A stretch of 6,238 nucleotides of DNA from Campylobacterales bacterium. Lineage in GTDB: Bacteria > Campylobacterota > Campylobacteria > Campylobacterales > SZUA-545. The position numbers and the translations under genes were made by a program. Below the pieces are notes generated by a model. That model saw only the letters and a program-made list of their open reading frames with translations, did not search any database and was not told where the DNA came from. The DNA lies in contig JAOXRY010000054.1 in assembly GCA_025800305.1 (NCBI GenBank), forward strand, positions 1-6,238. The letters are read 5' to 3'. How positions within the stretch are numbered: position 1 is the stretch's first letter; each line of letters begins with the position of its first letter. Shown piece after piece: positions 1 to 4,835 of the stretch.

Positions 1-820
1 CACTGGTAAAGATCTCTAGAAGCATCGAGTGTTCAACTCTTCCATCAATAATATGAGCTTTTGCCACCCCATTTTCAGTAGCATTTGTACAAGCCTCAAC
101 CTTTGGTATCATTCCGCCATGAATTATACCCTTTTCTTTTAAATCCTCTATCTCTTGATATGTCAGTGTTGATAGGAGTTTTTTATTGTCATCTAAAACC
201 CCAACAATATCTGTTAAAAAGATAACTTTTTTAGCTTTTAATGCCACAGCAATTTCACTAGCCATTGTGTCTGCATTGATGTTAAATCCAGGCTCACCAA
301 TTTCACTAGAAGCTGCAATTGGAGCAATTACTGGAATAAACTTATCATCAATTAGTTTTTGAATCACTTTTGCATTGATATCTGTAATTTTCCCTGTATA
401 TCCTAGCTCTTCTTTTAAAGGTTCTGCCATTACACAGTTGGCATCTTTCCCACTAATACCTATCGCTTTAGCTCCATGATGATTGATAAGTGAGACAATC
501 TCATTGTTTATTTCACCACTAAGAACCATTTCTGCAATTCTCATAGACTCTTTTGATGTAACCCTTACACCATCTCTAAACTCTGTTTCAACTTGCAAAT
601 CCTTGTGAAGATTGGTGATGTTTTTCCCCCCACCATGAACAACAACAGGTTTGATACCTACTAAATACAGAAGTAAGATATCCTCTGCAAATTTCGCTTT
701 TAGTTTTGGATCTTCTTGAGCTGAACCACCATATTTGATAACAACTGTTTCACCAAAAAATTGCTTGATAAAAGGGATAGCGTCAAGAAGGGTTTCGACG
801 GTTTTTGTTTTTTTCTGCAT
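1..820 (-). CDS. argB: Acetylglutamate kinase, partial (C-terminus beyond the left edge)
   Basis: ArgB phosphorylates N-acetyl-L-glutamate with ATP, the second step of arginine biosynthesis, in the cytosol. I translated the minus strand from the ATG at 818-820: 273 codons are open to the window edge with no stop. Visible family signatures are IKYGG (residues 28-32, with the conserved lysine K29), VHGGGK (62-67), GVRVT (about 84-88), NINADTMASE and GGMIPKV; the visible end, VEHSMLLEIFTS, is close to the family's usual C-terminus, so only about 10-20 residues should be missing. Residues 7-22 form an N-terminal extension (LLDAIPFIKQFFG) matching the extra helix of arginine-inhibited hexameric NAG kinases such as the Pseudomonas enzyme, so feedback inhibition by arginine is likely (family knowledge, not shown here). 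The start is supported by a TATAAT box about 33 nt upstream; the ribosome binding site (AAAGAAA) is weak. Confidence 0.96.
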   Translation of the reverse strand, partial: MQKKTKTVETLLDAIPFIKQFFGETVVIKYGGSAQEDPKLKAKFAEDILLLYLVGIKPVVVHGGGKNITNLHKDLQVETEFRDGVRVTSKESMRIAEMVLSGEINNEIVSLINHHGAKAIGISGKDANCVMAEPLKEELGYTGKITDINAKVIQKLIDDKFIPVIAPIAASSEIGEPGFNINADTMASEIAVALKAKKVIFLTDIVGVLDDNKKLLSTLTYQEIEDLKEKGIIHGGMIPKVEACTNATENGVAKAHIIDGRVEHSMLLEIFTS

Positions 821-851
821 TTATATTTCTTTGATTTTAAATAAAGTCTTT

Positions 852-861
852 ATTATATAAT
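852..861. promoter_or_regulatory. Shared palindromic -10 region of the divergent argB and ubiX promoters
   Basis: The 10-bp perfect palindrome ATTATATAAT contains TATAAT on the plus strand (856-861, towards ubiX) and on the minus strand (853-858, towards argB). For argB this predicts a 5' UTR of roughly 26 nt; for ubiX one of roughly 85 nt. The -35 matches are poor on both sides (TTGATT at 831-836 for ubiX, with a long 19-nt spacer), which is common for AT-rich Campylobacterota promoters. If both boxes are used, RNA polymerase can occupy only one direction at a time. Prediction only. Confidence 0.5.
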
Positions 862-918
862 GTTCATTATGAATTTAAAAAATAGCAACAAGGTTGCGTG
901 AGCACTCTGCTGAAGAGT

Positions 919-940
919 CGTTTTTTGAACTTGTTCGAAA
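919..940 (+). promoter_or_regulatory. Inverted repeat in the ubiX leader, next to its ribosome binding site
   Basis: A run of T followed by GAAC, then TT, then GTTC followed by GAAAAA forms an inverted repeat with arms of about 10 bases and one wobble pair. It ends directly against the AAGGA ribosome binding site (941-945) of ubiX. Upstream, 903-917 holds a short ACTCT/AGAGT hairpin followed by a T-run from 921. These could shape translation or early termination in the ubiX leader, but the stems are short. Confidence 0.3.
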
Positions 941-953
941 AAGGAAATAATAG

Positions 954-1475
954 TTGAAGATTTTAATTGCAATTTCAGGTGGTAGTGGTGTTGAACTAGG
1001 TTTAAAAGCCTATGAAAATTTACCAGAAAATGTTGAAAAACATTTAGTAGTTTCAGACAATGCTAAAGTTGTCGCCAGTAAAGAGAGTGGCAAGAACATA
1101 TTTAAAAACAGTGAGTTCTGGGAGAAACCAGCCAGTGGTTCATATGGTATGGATGCTATGCTTATTGCTCCTTGCAGTATGAACACCTTGGCAAAAATTG
1201 CTTGTGGTATTCAAGATAATCTTATTACAAGATCTGCAGCTGTTATGATAAAAGAGAAAAAAAAGCTTGTCATAGCTCCAAGAGAGATGCCTTTTGATTC
1301 TATTGCTTTGGAAAATATGTTAAAACTATCAAACCTTGGAGTGGTCATAGCCCCTCCAGTTTTAGCCTACTACTCGGATAATAATAATTTAGATGATATG
1401 GAAAACTTTCTTGTTGGAAAGTGGTTTGATTTTCTTGGAATTGAAAATACTCTATTTAAAAGATGGAATGGTTAA
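954..1475 (+). CDS. ubiX: UbiX-family flavin prenyltransferase
   Basis: UbiX attaches a dimethylallyl group to reduced FMN, making the prenylated FMN cofactor of UbiD-type decarboxylases used in quinone biosynthesis or aromatic acid metabolism. The 173-residue product spans the whole family fold, slightly shorter than the usual 185-200. Visible signatures are the FMN-binding ISGGSG (7-12), S34 in VVSDNA, the block APCSMNTLAKIACGIQDNL (72-90), R93, LVIAPREMP (105-113), PPVLAYY (134-140) and the closing FKRW (168-171), which aligns with the conserved C-terminal Arg of UbiX. The start is TTG at 954, supported by AAGGA at 941-945 with 8-nt spacing; no ATG fits as well. No ubiD is visible here. 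The 3' end overlaps the convergent flavoprotein gene by 4 nt, so there is no room for a separate terminator. Confidence 0.93.
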   Translation: MKILIAISGGSGVELGLKAYENLPENVEKHLVVSDNAKVVASKESGKNIFKNSEFWEKPASGSYGMDAMLIAPCSMNTLAKIACGIQDNLITRSAAVMIKEKKKLVIAPREMPFDSIALENMLKLSNLGVVIAPPVLAYYSDNNNLDDMENFLVGKWFDFLGIENTLFKRWNG

Positions 1476-2686
1476 AGAACCTTCCCAGCCAAATAGCCAC
1501 TAGAAAAAGCCCACTGAAGATTATACCCTCCACAAGGACCATCAAGATCTACAACCTCTCCGCAAAAGTAAATCCCCTTAACTAGTTTACTCTCCATAGT
1601 CTCAGGTCTAATCTCTTTAAGTGAAATTCCCCCTCGTGTAATCATCGCTTTTTCAAAACCTTGATGATTTATGATTGTCAAAGGTGTCCAAGCAAGATTT
1701 TTAATAAGTTTGCCCCTTACTTCTCCTAAGAGTTTGCTAAATTTTGTTTCATTATCAGCTCCAGAAAGTTTACAGATCTCTAAACTAAGATCTTTAGGAA
1801 GAAGTGTCTGGACAAACTCCAAAACACTAAGGGAAGGATCTAATGATTTAAAATGTCTGTAGATCTCATCTTCGTTCATCCCTTTTGTCATATTTATAAG
1901 AAGAGGAACATCTCCATATTTTTCCAAAAGAGGCGTAATCTCTCTGGCAAAATCCAAAACAATAGGACCACGAATACCATCTTTTGTAAATATAAGATCT
2001 CCAACAGCTTTTAACTTCTTATGTTTTTTAAGATCTACCTTTATTGTCGCATTTCCAATAGTATCAGCTCTACACTCTCCAACCCATTTCTCCTTAGAAA
2101 CAAGAGGTGTCATAGCAGGATAGAGATCTGTAACCTTATGTTCCAACTCTTTGGCGAAAAAGAACCCATCTCCTGTTGTCCCAAGAGCTGGATATCCAAG
2201 ACCACCAGTTGCGATAATCACATTCTCAGATCTAAAAGTATCTGTCTGGGTCGTAACACTCTTCCACTCACCAACTTCCAAAGATCTAACATCTTGATTT
2301 GTCCTAACTTCCACCTCAAGATTTTCAAGCTCCCTTACCATCCCATCAATAATAGACTGGGAATTATGAGTCTTAGGAAAAACATGAAAACCATCAGGAA
2401 TATGAGTCTCCACTCCAATAGAACCAAAGAACTCCAAAAGATCTCTATGATCAAAACTCCTAAGAGCATTCATCATAAACTTCCCATTTCTCCCAAAACT
2501 CTCCATAAACTTCTCATTGTCCAAAGTATTGGTCAAATTACACCGACCACCACCAGTAGCCTTTAGTTTTGCCCCGACCTTAGAAAGCTTCTCCAAAAGA
2601 AGAACCTTCTTCCCCTCTCTTCCAGCAATAATAGAAGCCATCATCCCACCAGCTCCAGCACCGATGATAATTACATCATAGACCAT
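1472..2686 (-). CDS. HI0933-family (BaiN-like) NAD(P)/FAD-dependent flavoprotein
   Basis: This 404-residue protein belongs to the HI0933/BaiN flavoprotein family (TIGR00275-type). These are soluble FAD-binding proteins of uncertain substrate; some gut relatives reduce bile-acid intermediates, which should not be assumed here. Visible: a Rossmann FAD motif DVIIIGAGAGG (4-14) with acidic E32 after the second strand; the family hallmark GAKLKATGGGRCNLTN (38-53); the second nucleotide motif ATGGLGYPALGTTGDG (159-174); and the C-terminal FAD motif FCGEVVDLDGPCGGYNLQWAFSSG (374-397). Length is normal. It lies 3' of the SpoU methyltransferase gene and its ATG overlaps that gene's end by 11 nt, so the two are probably co-transcribed and translationally coupled. 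It overlaps ubiX tail to tail. The gene contains ten AGATCT sites, far above chance. Confidence 0.93.
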   Translation of the reverse strand: MVYDVIIIGAGAGGMMASIIAGREGKKVLLLEKLSKVGAKLKATGGGRCNLTNTLDNEKFMESFGRNGKFMMNALRSFDHRDLLEFFGSIGVETHIPDGFHVFPKTHNSQSIIDGMVRELENLEVEVRTNQDVRSLEVGEWKSVTTQTDTFRSENVIIATGGLGYPALGTTGDGFFFAKELEHKVTDLYPAMTPLVSKEKWVGECRADTIGNATIKVDLKKHKKLKAVGDLIFTKDGIRGPIVLDFAREITPLLEKYGDVPLLINMTKGMNEDEIYRHFKSLDPSLSVLEFVQTLLPKDLSLEICKLSGADNETKFSKLLGEVRGKLIKNLAWTPLTIINHQGFEKAMITRGGISLKEIRPETMESKLVKGIYFCGEVVDLDGPCGGYNLQWAFSSGYLAGKVL

Positions 2687-3455
2687 TTACAAACTTGTAC
2701 ATAATAATAGATGAAGCAACCCCAACATTAAAACTCCTCACCCCCTCAGCCATCTCAATAGTAACAATCTCATCACAAACATCAATAACTTCCTGTGAAA
2801 GCCCATGTCCTTCATGCCCCATAAGAATCACCCACTTATCACCTACTTCAACCTTTGAAAGAGGAGTAGAATCAGCGGTCACCTCTGCTCCATAGATCTT
2901 ATATCCTCTTTTTTTAAGCTCCTCAATAGTTTTAAAAATATCATCATAGATAGAGTATTTCAGCTTACTAATATGCCCCATAGAAACCCGAAGAGATCTC
3001 CTTCCATAAGGATGAGGTGCAAGACGCGGAAGCAAATAGGAATCAACCCCAATCCCAGCACAACTTCTAGCAATAGAACCAATATTCTCAGAAGAAGTAA
3101 TATTATCAACCATCAAGATCCTATCTCCCAGATCTTCCAAGTCTGTAGGACTAGGACGAATCCCATGAGCCATAACATTATGATGGATCTTATGTCCCAC
3201 AATATTTTCCATGAGAATCTTATCTGCCACATAAAGTTTTTCAATATTTTTTTTTGCTATCAGATCTTTAAACTCATCATAATAATCCTGTGTTGCAAAA
3301 ATGCTTTTGAATTTTATATCTGTTTCTAAGAGGGTGTTTACTACTTTTGGGCTATCGGCAATGAAACTGCTGTCTTTTGTGAAGTGGTTGTCTCTTAGGG
3401 TTTTGTAGATCTCTAGTTCTGGGGTGGTTAGATCTTTTATTTCTGTTAGATTCAT
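2676..3455 (-). CDS. SpoU/TrmH-family RNA 2'-O-methyltransferase
   Basis: SAM-dependent ribose methylation of tRNA or rRNA by a SPOUT-fold enzyme. The 259-residue product has an N-terminal substrate-binding region (about 24-100, HFTKDSSFIADSPKVVN resembling SpoU_sub_bind) and a C-terminal catalytic domain. The three knot motifs are visible: motif 1 LMVDNITSSENIGSIARS (114-131; N124 and R130 at the usual places), motif 2 WVILMGHEGHGLS (208-220), and motif 3 VRSFNVGVASSIIMY (239-253), where the common SLNVSVA is replaced by SFNVGVA. Sequence alone does not distinguish RlmB-, TrmH- and TsnR-like specificity, so I give no symbol. Start: the ATG at 3453-3455 is preceded by CCACCCC instead of a Shine-Dalgarno sequence, and a TATAAT box lies only 7 nt upstream, which suggests a leaderless mRNA. 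It heads an operon with the flavoprotein gene. Six AGATCT sites occur in it. Confidence 0.9.
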   Translation of the reverse strand: MNLTEIKDLTTPELEIYKTLRDNHFTKDSSFIADSPKVVNTLLETDIKFKSIFATQDYYDEFKDLIAKKNIEKLYVADKILMENIVGHKIHHNVMAHGIRPSPTDLEDLGDRILMVDNITSSENIGSIARSCAGIGVDSYLLPRLAPHPYGRRSLRVSMGHISKLKYSIYDDIFKTIEELKKRGYKIYGAEVTADSTPLSKVEVGDKWVILMGHEGHGLSQEVIDVCDEIVTIEMAEGVRSFNVGVASSIIMYKFVNGL

Positions 3456-3462
3456 GGGGTGG

Positions 3463-3468
3463 ATTATA
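3463..3468 (-). promoter_or_regulatory. -10 box (TATAAT) of the methyltransferase gene, nearly abutting its ATG
   Basis: The minus strand reads TATAAT here, 7 nt from the ATG at 3455. Transcription starting about 7 nt downstream would begin at or next to the start codon, consistent with the missing ribosome binding site. The -35 region falls on the palindrome at 3486-3504, and no good -35 match is seen. Confidence 0.55.
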
Positions 3469-3482
3469 ACATTTCAAAAAGA

Positions 3483-3505
3483 AGGTGGTCGCAAAATGCG
3501 ACCAG
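3483..3505. repeat. Palindrome identical over 22 bp to part of the ORF6N gene
   Basis: TGGTCGCA (3486-3493), loop AAA, TGCGACCA (3497-3504): perfect 8-bp arms. The stretch 3483-3504 is identical to 4506-4527 inside the ORF6N coding sequence, where the arms are 11 bp. It lies between divergent genes, over the -35 region of the methyltransferase promoter and 11 bp before the next repeat. Read on the plus strand in the equivalent frame it gives KKVVAKCDQFK, resembling ORF6N KEEVVAKCDHLK. It may be a remnant of an ORF6N gene, a mobile palindrome or an operator. No T-run follows, so a terminator is unlikely. Confidence 0.7.
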
Positions 3506-3542
3506 TTTAAAACTTCATTACAATTTGCAATGTTTTAAATAA
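3506..3542. repeat. Direct repeat copy 1 with pseudo-palindromic core, upstream of the toxin-antitoxin unit
   Basis: A 37-bp sequence, 35/37 identical to 4230-4266. It contains the 21-bp motif (3516-3536) built on ATTACAATTTGCAAT, a 15-bp pseudo-palindrome with one mismatched pair, extended by C and G to 17 bp. The flanks TTTAAAAC and GTTTTAAA also form an inverted pair. It ends in TTAAAT (3535-3540), a possible -35 element. A related motif lies upstream of the 371-residue gene at 6002-6022. Confidence 0.8.
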
Positions 3543-3563
3543 AACATATTTTGTTTTTATAAA
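3535..3563 (+). promoter_or_regulatory. Candidate distal promoter of the toxin-antitoxin unit
   Basis: TTAAAT (3535-3540), a 17-nt spacer, then TATAAA (3558-3563). The -35-like element is the end of the direct repeat. The same geometry (TTAAAT, 17 nt, TATAGA) occurs after repeat copy 2, which supports the idea that the repeat carries half of a promoter. Prediction only. Confidence 0.4.
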
Positions 3564-3570
3564 CTTAACA

Positions 3571-3599
3571 TTGACAAAAAACAACAACTACAATAAAAT
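3571..3599 (+). promoter_or_regulatory. Strong sigma-70 promoter of the toxin-antitoxin unit
   Basis: A perfect -35 TTGACA (3571-3576), an ideal 17-nt spacer and TAAAAT (3594-3599, 5/6 to consensus). Transcription would start near 3606, about 24 nt before the preferred toxin ATG at 3630. This is the best consensus promoter in the window. Confidence 0.7.
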
Positions 3600-3607
3600 A
3601 CATTGTA
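3589..3607. promoter_or_regulatory. Candidate operator over the toxin-antitoxin -10 box
   Basis: TACAAT (3589-3594), 7 nt, ATTGTA (3602-3607): an inverted repeat spanning the -10 box and the probable transcription start. In BrnTA-type modules the ribbon-helix-helix antitoxin, with or without toxin, represses its own promoter, so this is the natural place for such a site. The half-site resembles the TTACAAT of the 21-bp motif upstream. Binding is inferred. Confidence 0.4.
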
Positions 3608-3629
3608 TATATGATTGGACAATCTAAAG

Positions 3630-3929
3630 ATGATTAGAAACAAGACAGTTAGATACAGTTTAGAAAAAAATGAGATTCTAAAAGAAGATAGAGGTGTTAG
3701 TTTTGAAGATATTATATTGGCAATAGAAAGTGGAAACCTATTGGATGATATAAAACATCCTAACAGTGATAAATACCCCAATCAAAATATATTTATTATT
3801 TTGGTCAAGGTTAAAGATTATGTTTATTTAATTCCATATGTTGAAGATGAAGAACATATTTTTCTAAAAACAATAATTCCATCAAGACAGATGAACAAAA
3901 AGTATAACAAAGGAAAAAGTGATGGCTAA
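3630..3929 (+). CDS. BrnT-like type II toxin (RelE-superfamily ribonuclease)
   Basis: Predicted toxin of a type II toxin-antitoxin pair; BrnT relatives are RelE-fold ribonucleases that block translation when free. The 99-residue product shows the BrnT pattern: an N-terminal EKNEILKEDRGVSFEDI block (compare the NxxKHGVSFEEA of BrnT), a middle strand pair NIFIILVKVKDYVYLIPYVED, and a C-terminal KTIIPSRQMNKKY that parallels ISARKATRRE..Y with its conserved Arg. The His of KHG is replaced by Arg (DRG), so this is a diverged branch and I give no symbol. The ATG at 3630 is preferred: GGA lies about 10 nt upstream and the protein then begins like relatives. A TTG at 3615 would add five residues but would sit almost at the transcription start. 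The gene overlaps the antitoxin by 8 nt, in the toxin-first order typical of BrnTA. Confidence 0.8.
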   Translation: MIRNKTVRYSLEKNEILKEDRGVSFEDIILAIESGNLLDDIKHPNSDKYPNQNIFIILVKVKDYVYLIPYVEDEEHIFLKTIIPSRQMNKKYNKGKSDG

Positions 3930-4188
3930 TTTAGATGAATACGAAAAAGACATATTAGAAAGCGTTGAAAATGACGAGTGGGAAAGCAAAGGTGATTTAG
4001 ATAATAGATTAAAAGAATTACAAGCCTATGTAAAGAGCCAGAAAAAAAAAGCTATATCTTTAAGAGTAAATGAAAACGATATTTACGAGCTAAAAAAGAA
4101 AGCTTTAGAAAACTCTATTCCTTATCAGAATCTTATACAGATGTTGATCCATCAATTTGCTACTAATAAGATAAAGTTGAGTGTTTAG
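3922..4188 (+). CDS. CopG/ribbon-helix-helix antitoxin of the BrnT-like toxin
   Basis: Predicted DNA-binding antitoxin that neutralises the preceding toxin and represses the operon. The 88-residue product fits the CopG_antitoxin/COG5304 pattern: an N-terminal toxin-binding segment YEKDILESVENDEWES (7-22), a linker rich in Lys, then a ribbon-helix-helix with strand KAISLRV (43-49), helix A about 52-64 and helix B from PYQNLIQMLIHQF (67-79). The ATG at 3922 has AGGA (3911-3914) 7 nt upstream; a GTG at 3919 would add one Met-like residue and is less likely. Overlap with the toxin gene implies coupled translation. The family partner relation is established knowledge; activity is not shown here. 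There is no clear terminator after the stop at 4186-4188. Confidence 0.85.
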   Translation: MANLDEYEKDILESVENDEWESKGDLDNRLKELQAYVKSQKKKAISLRVNENDIYELKKKALENSIPYQNLIQMLIHQFATNKIKLSV

Positions 4189-4229
4189 GAAATAAAGGTA
4201 AGAGTTGAAAGTTTATAAATATACTGATA

Positions 4230-4266
4230 TTTTAAACTTCATTACAATTTGCAATATTTTAAATAA
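4230..4266. repeat. Direct repeat copy 2, between the antitoxin and ORF6N genes
   Basis: A 37-bp sequence, 35/37 identical to 3506-3542 and in the same orientation, 724 bp away. The 21-bp motif occupies 4240-4260 and differs from copy 1 at one base (A for G before TTTT). The two copies bracket the toxin-antitoxin cassette. It ends in TTAAAT (4259-4264), a possible -35 for the next gene. Confidence 0.8.
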
Positions 4267-4287
4267 GAAGTTATCTAGAACTATAGA
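4259..4287 (+). promoter_or_regulatory. Candidate promoter of the ORF6N gene
   Basis: TTAAAT (4259-4264), a 17-nt spacer, TATAGA (4282-4287), about 28 nt before the start codon. A GAGGA ribosome binding site lies at 4303-4307. The -35 is part of the direct repeat, so a protein bound to the repeat would compete with RNA polymerase. Prediction only. Confidence 0.45.
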
Positions 4288-4315
4288 ATAATTCTAAAAA
4301 ATGAGGAATTAGTTT

Positions 4316-4834
4316 ATGGAAAGTTTAATAGTAGGAAATGTAGAAAATAAGATTTTTATCATTAGAGGAATTCAGGTAATGATTGATAGAGATCTTGCAG
4401 AGCTTTATCAAGTGGAAACAAAAAGACTTAATGAACAAGTTAAAAGAAATATTGAAAGATTTCCTAGTGACTTTATGTTTGAACTTAGTGAAAAAGAGAA
4501 AGAAGAGGTGGTCGCAAAATGCGACCACCTTAAAGGACTTAAGTTTTCATCAACTCTGCCAAGAGTCTTTACAGAACAAGGTGTCTATATGTTAGCAACT
4601 ATTTTAAAAAGCAAAATTGCTATAGAAGTAAATATCTCCATAATGAGAACATTCACAAAACTAAAAAATCAATCAGTTCCTTATTTTGATATTATCAAAA
4701 GGCTTGAGAAACTTGAAGCTAATGATAAAGAGACAAGAGAATTATTGAGTAAAGTTGTTCAAGTTGTTTCGGATATGCAGAGTATTCAGGATGAGGCTCG
4801 GGAGAATACTAGGAGGATTGGATTTGTGGAGTAA
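4316..4834 (+). CDS. ORF6N-domain (KilA-N type) DNA-binding protein
   Basis: ORF6N domains (Pfam PF10543) are found in phage and accessory-island proteins, usually N-terminal and often alongside KilA-N, Ant or Bro domains; they are thought to bind DNA or regulate. In this 172-residue product the domain covers about 10-95: KIFIIRGIQVMIDRDLAELYQVETKRLNEQVKRNIERFPSDFMFEL is the signature (split at 12-31, 32-51 and 52-57), followed by FTEQGVYMLATIL (85-97). Residues 122-165 look coiled-coil (KRLEKLEANDKETRELL). There is no second catalytic domain. The ATG at 4316 follows GAGGA by 8 nt. Codons for VVAKCDHL (65-72) are unusually GC-rich for this gene and form a perfect palindrome. It may be a phage antirepressor-like or island regulator; its role is inferred. 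It converges with the 371-residue gene with one base between stops. Confidence 0.85.
   Translation: MESLIVGNVENKIFIIRGIQVMIDRDLAELYQVETKRLNEQVKRNIERFPSDFMFELSEKEKEEVVAKCDHLKGLKFSSTLPRVFTEQGVYMLATILKSKIAIEVNISIMRTFTKLKNQSVPYFDIIKRLEKLEANDKETRELLSKVVQVVSDMQSIQDEARENTRRIGFVE
4506..4530. repeat. Perfect palindrome inside the ORF6N coding sequence
   Basis: AGGTGGTCGCA (4506-4516), loop AAA (4517-4519), TGCGACCACCT (4520-4530): 11-bp perfect arms in an AT-rich gene. It encodes VVAKCDHL, and 4506-4527 is repeated exactly at 3483-3504 outside any gene. In RNA it would form a stable hairpin in mid-message; in DNA it looks like a dimer-binding site or a small palindromic element. Confidence 0.8.
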
Positions 4835-4835
4835 T

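Noticed and set aside
903..926. Hairpin plus T-run as a true terminator
   Set aside because: The stem is only 5 bp and lies in a divergent intergenic region with no upstream plus-strand gene visible; kept only as a possible leader structure.
2021..2566. Plus-strand open frame of 181 codons
   Set aside because: It lies wholly inside the flavoprotein gene on the other strand, has low-complexity Ser/Thr/Ile/Asn composition and no family resemblance; it is a shadow frame.
2973..3329. Plus-strand open frame of 118 codons
   Set aside because: Antisense to the conserved catalytic domain of the methyltransferase, with no plausible protein features.
3486..3504. Palindrome as a rho-independent terminator
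   Set aside because: It sits between divergent gene starts with no upstream gene to terminate, and neither side has the T-run required.
3615..3629. TTG at 3615 as the toxin start
   Set aside because: It would place the start within about 10 nt of the predicted transcription start with no ribosome binding site; the ATG at 3630 fits better, though it cannot be excluded.
3557..3781. Minus-strand open frame of 74 codons rich in Phe/Leu/Ser
   Set aside because: It is antisense to the toxin gene and its promoter, and its hydrophobic look comes from the complement of A-rich codons.
3506..4266. The repeats as a CRISPR array
   Set aside because: Only two close copies 724 bp apart with genes between them, plus one diverged copy; no regular spacers and no cas genes.
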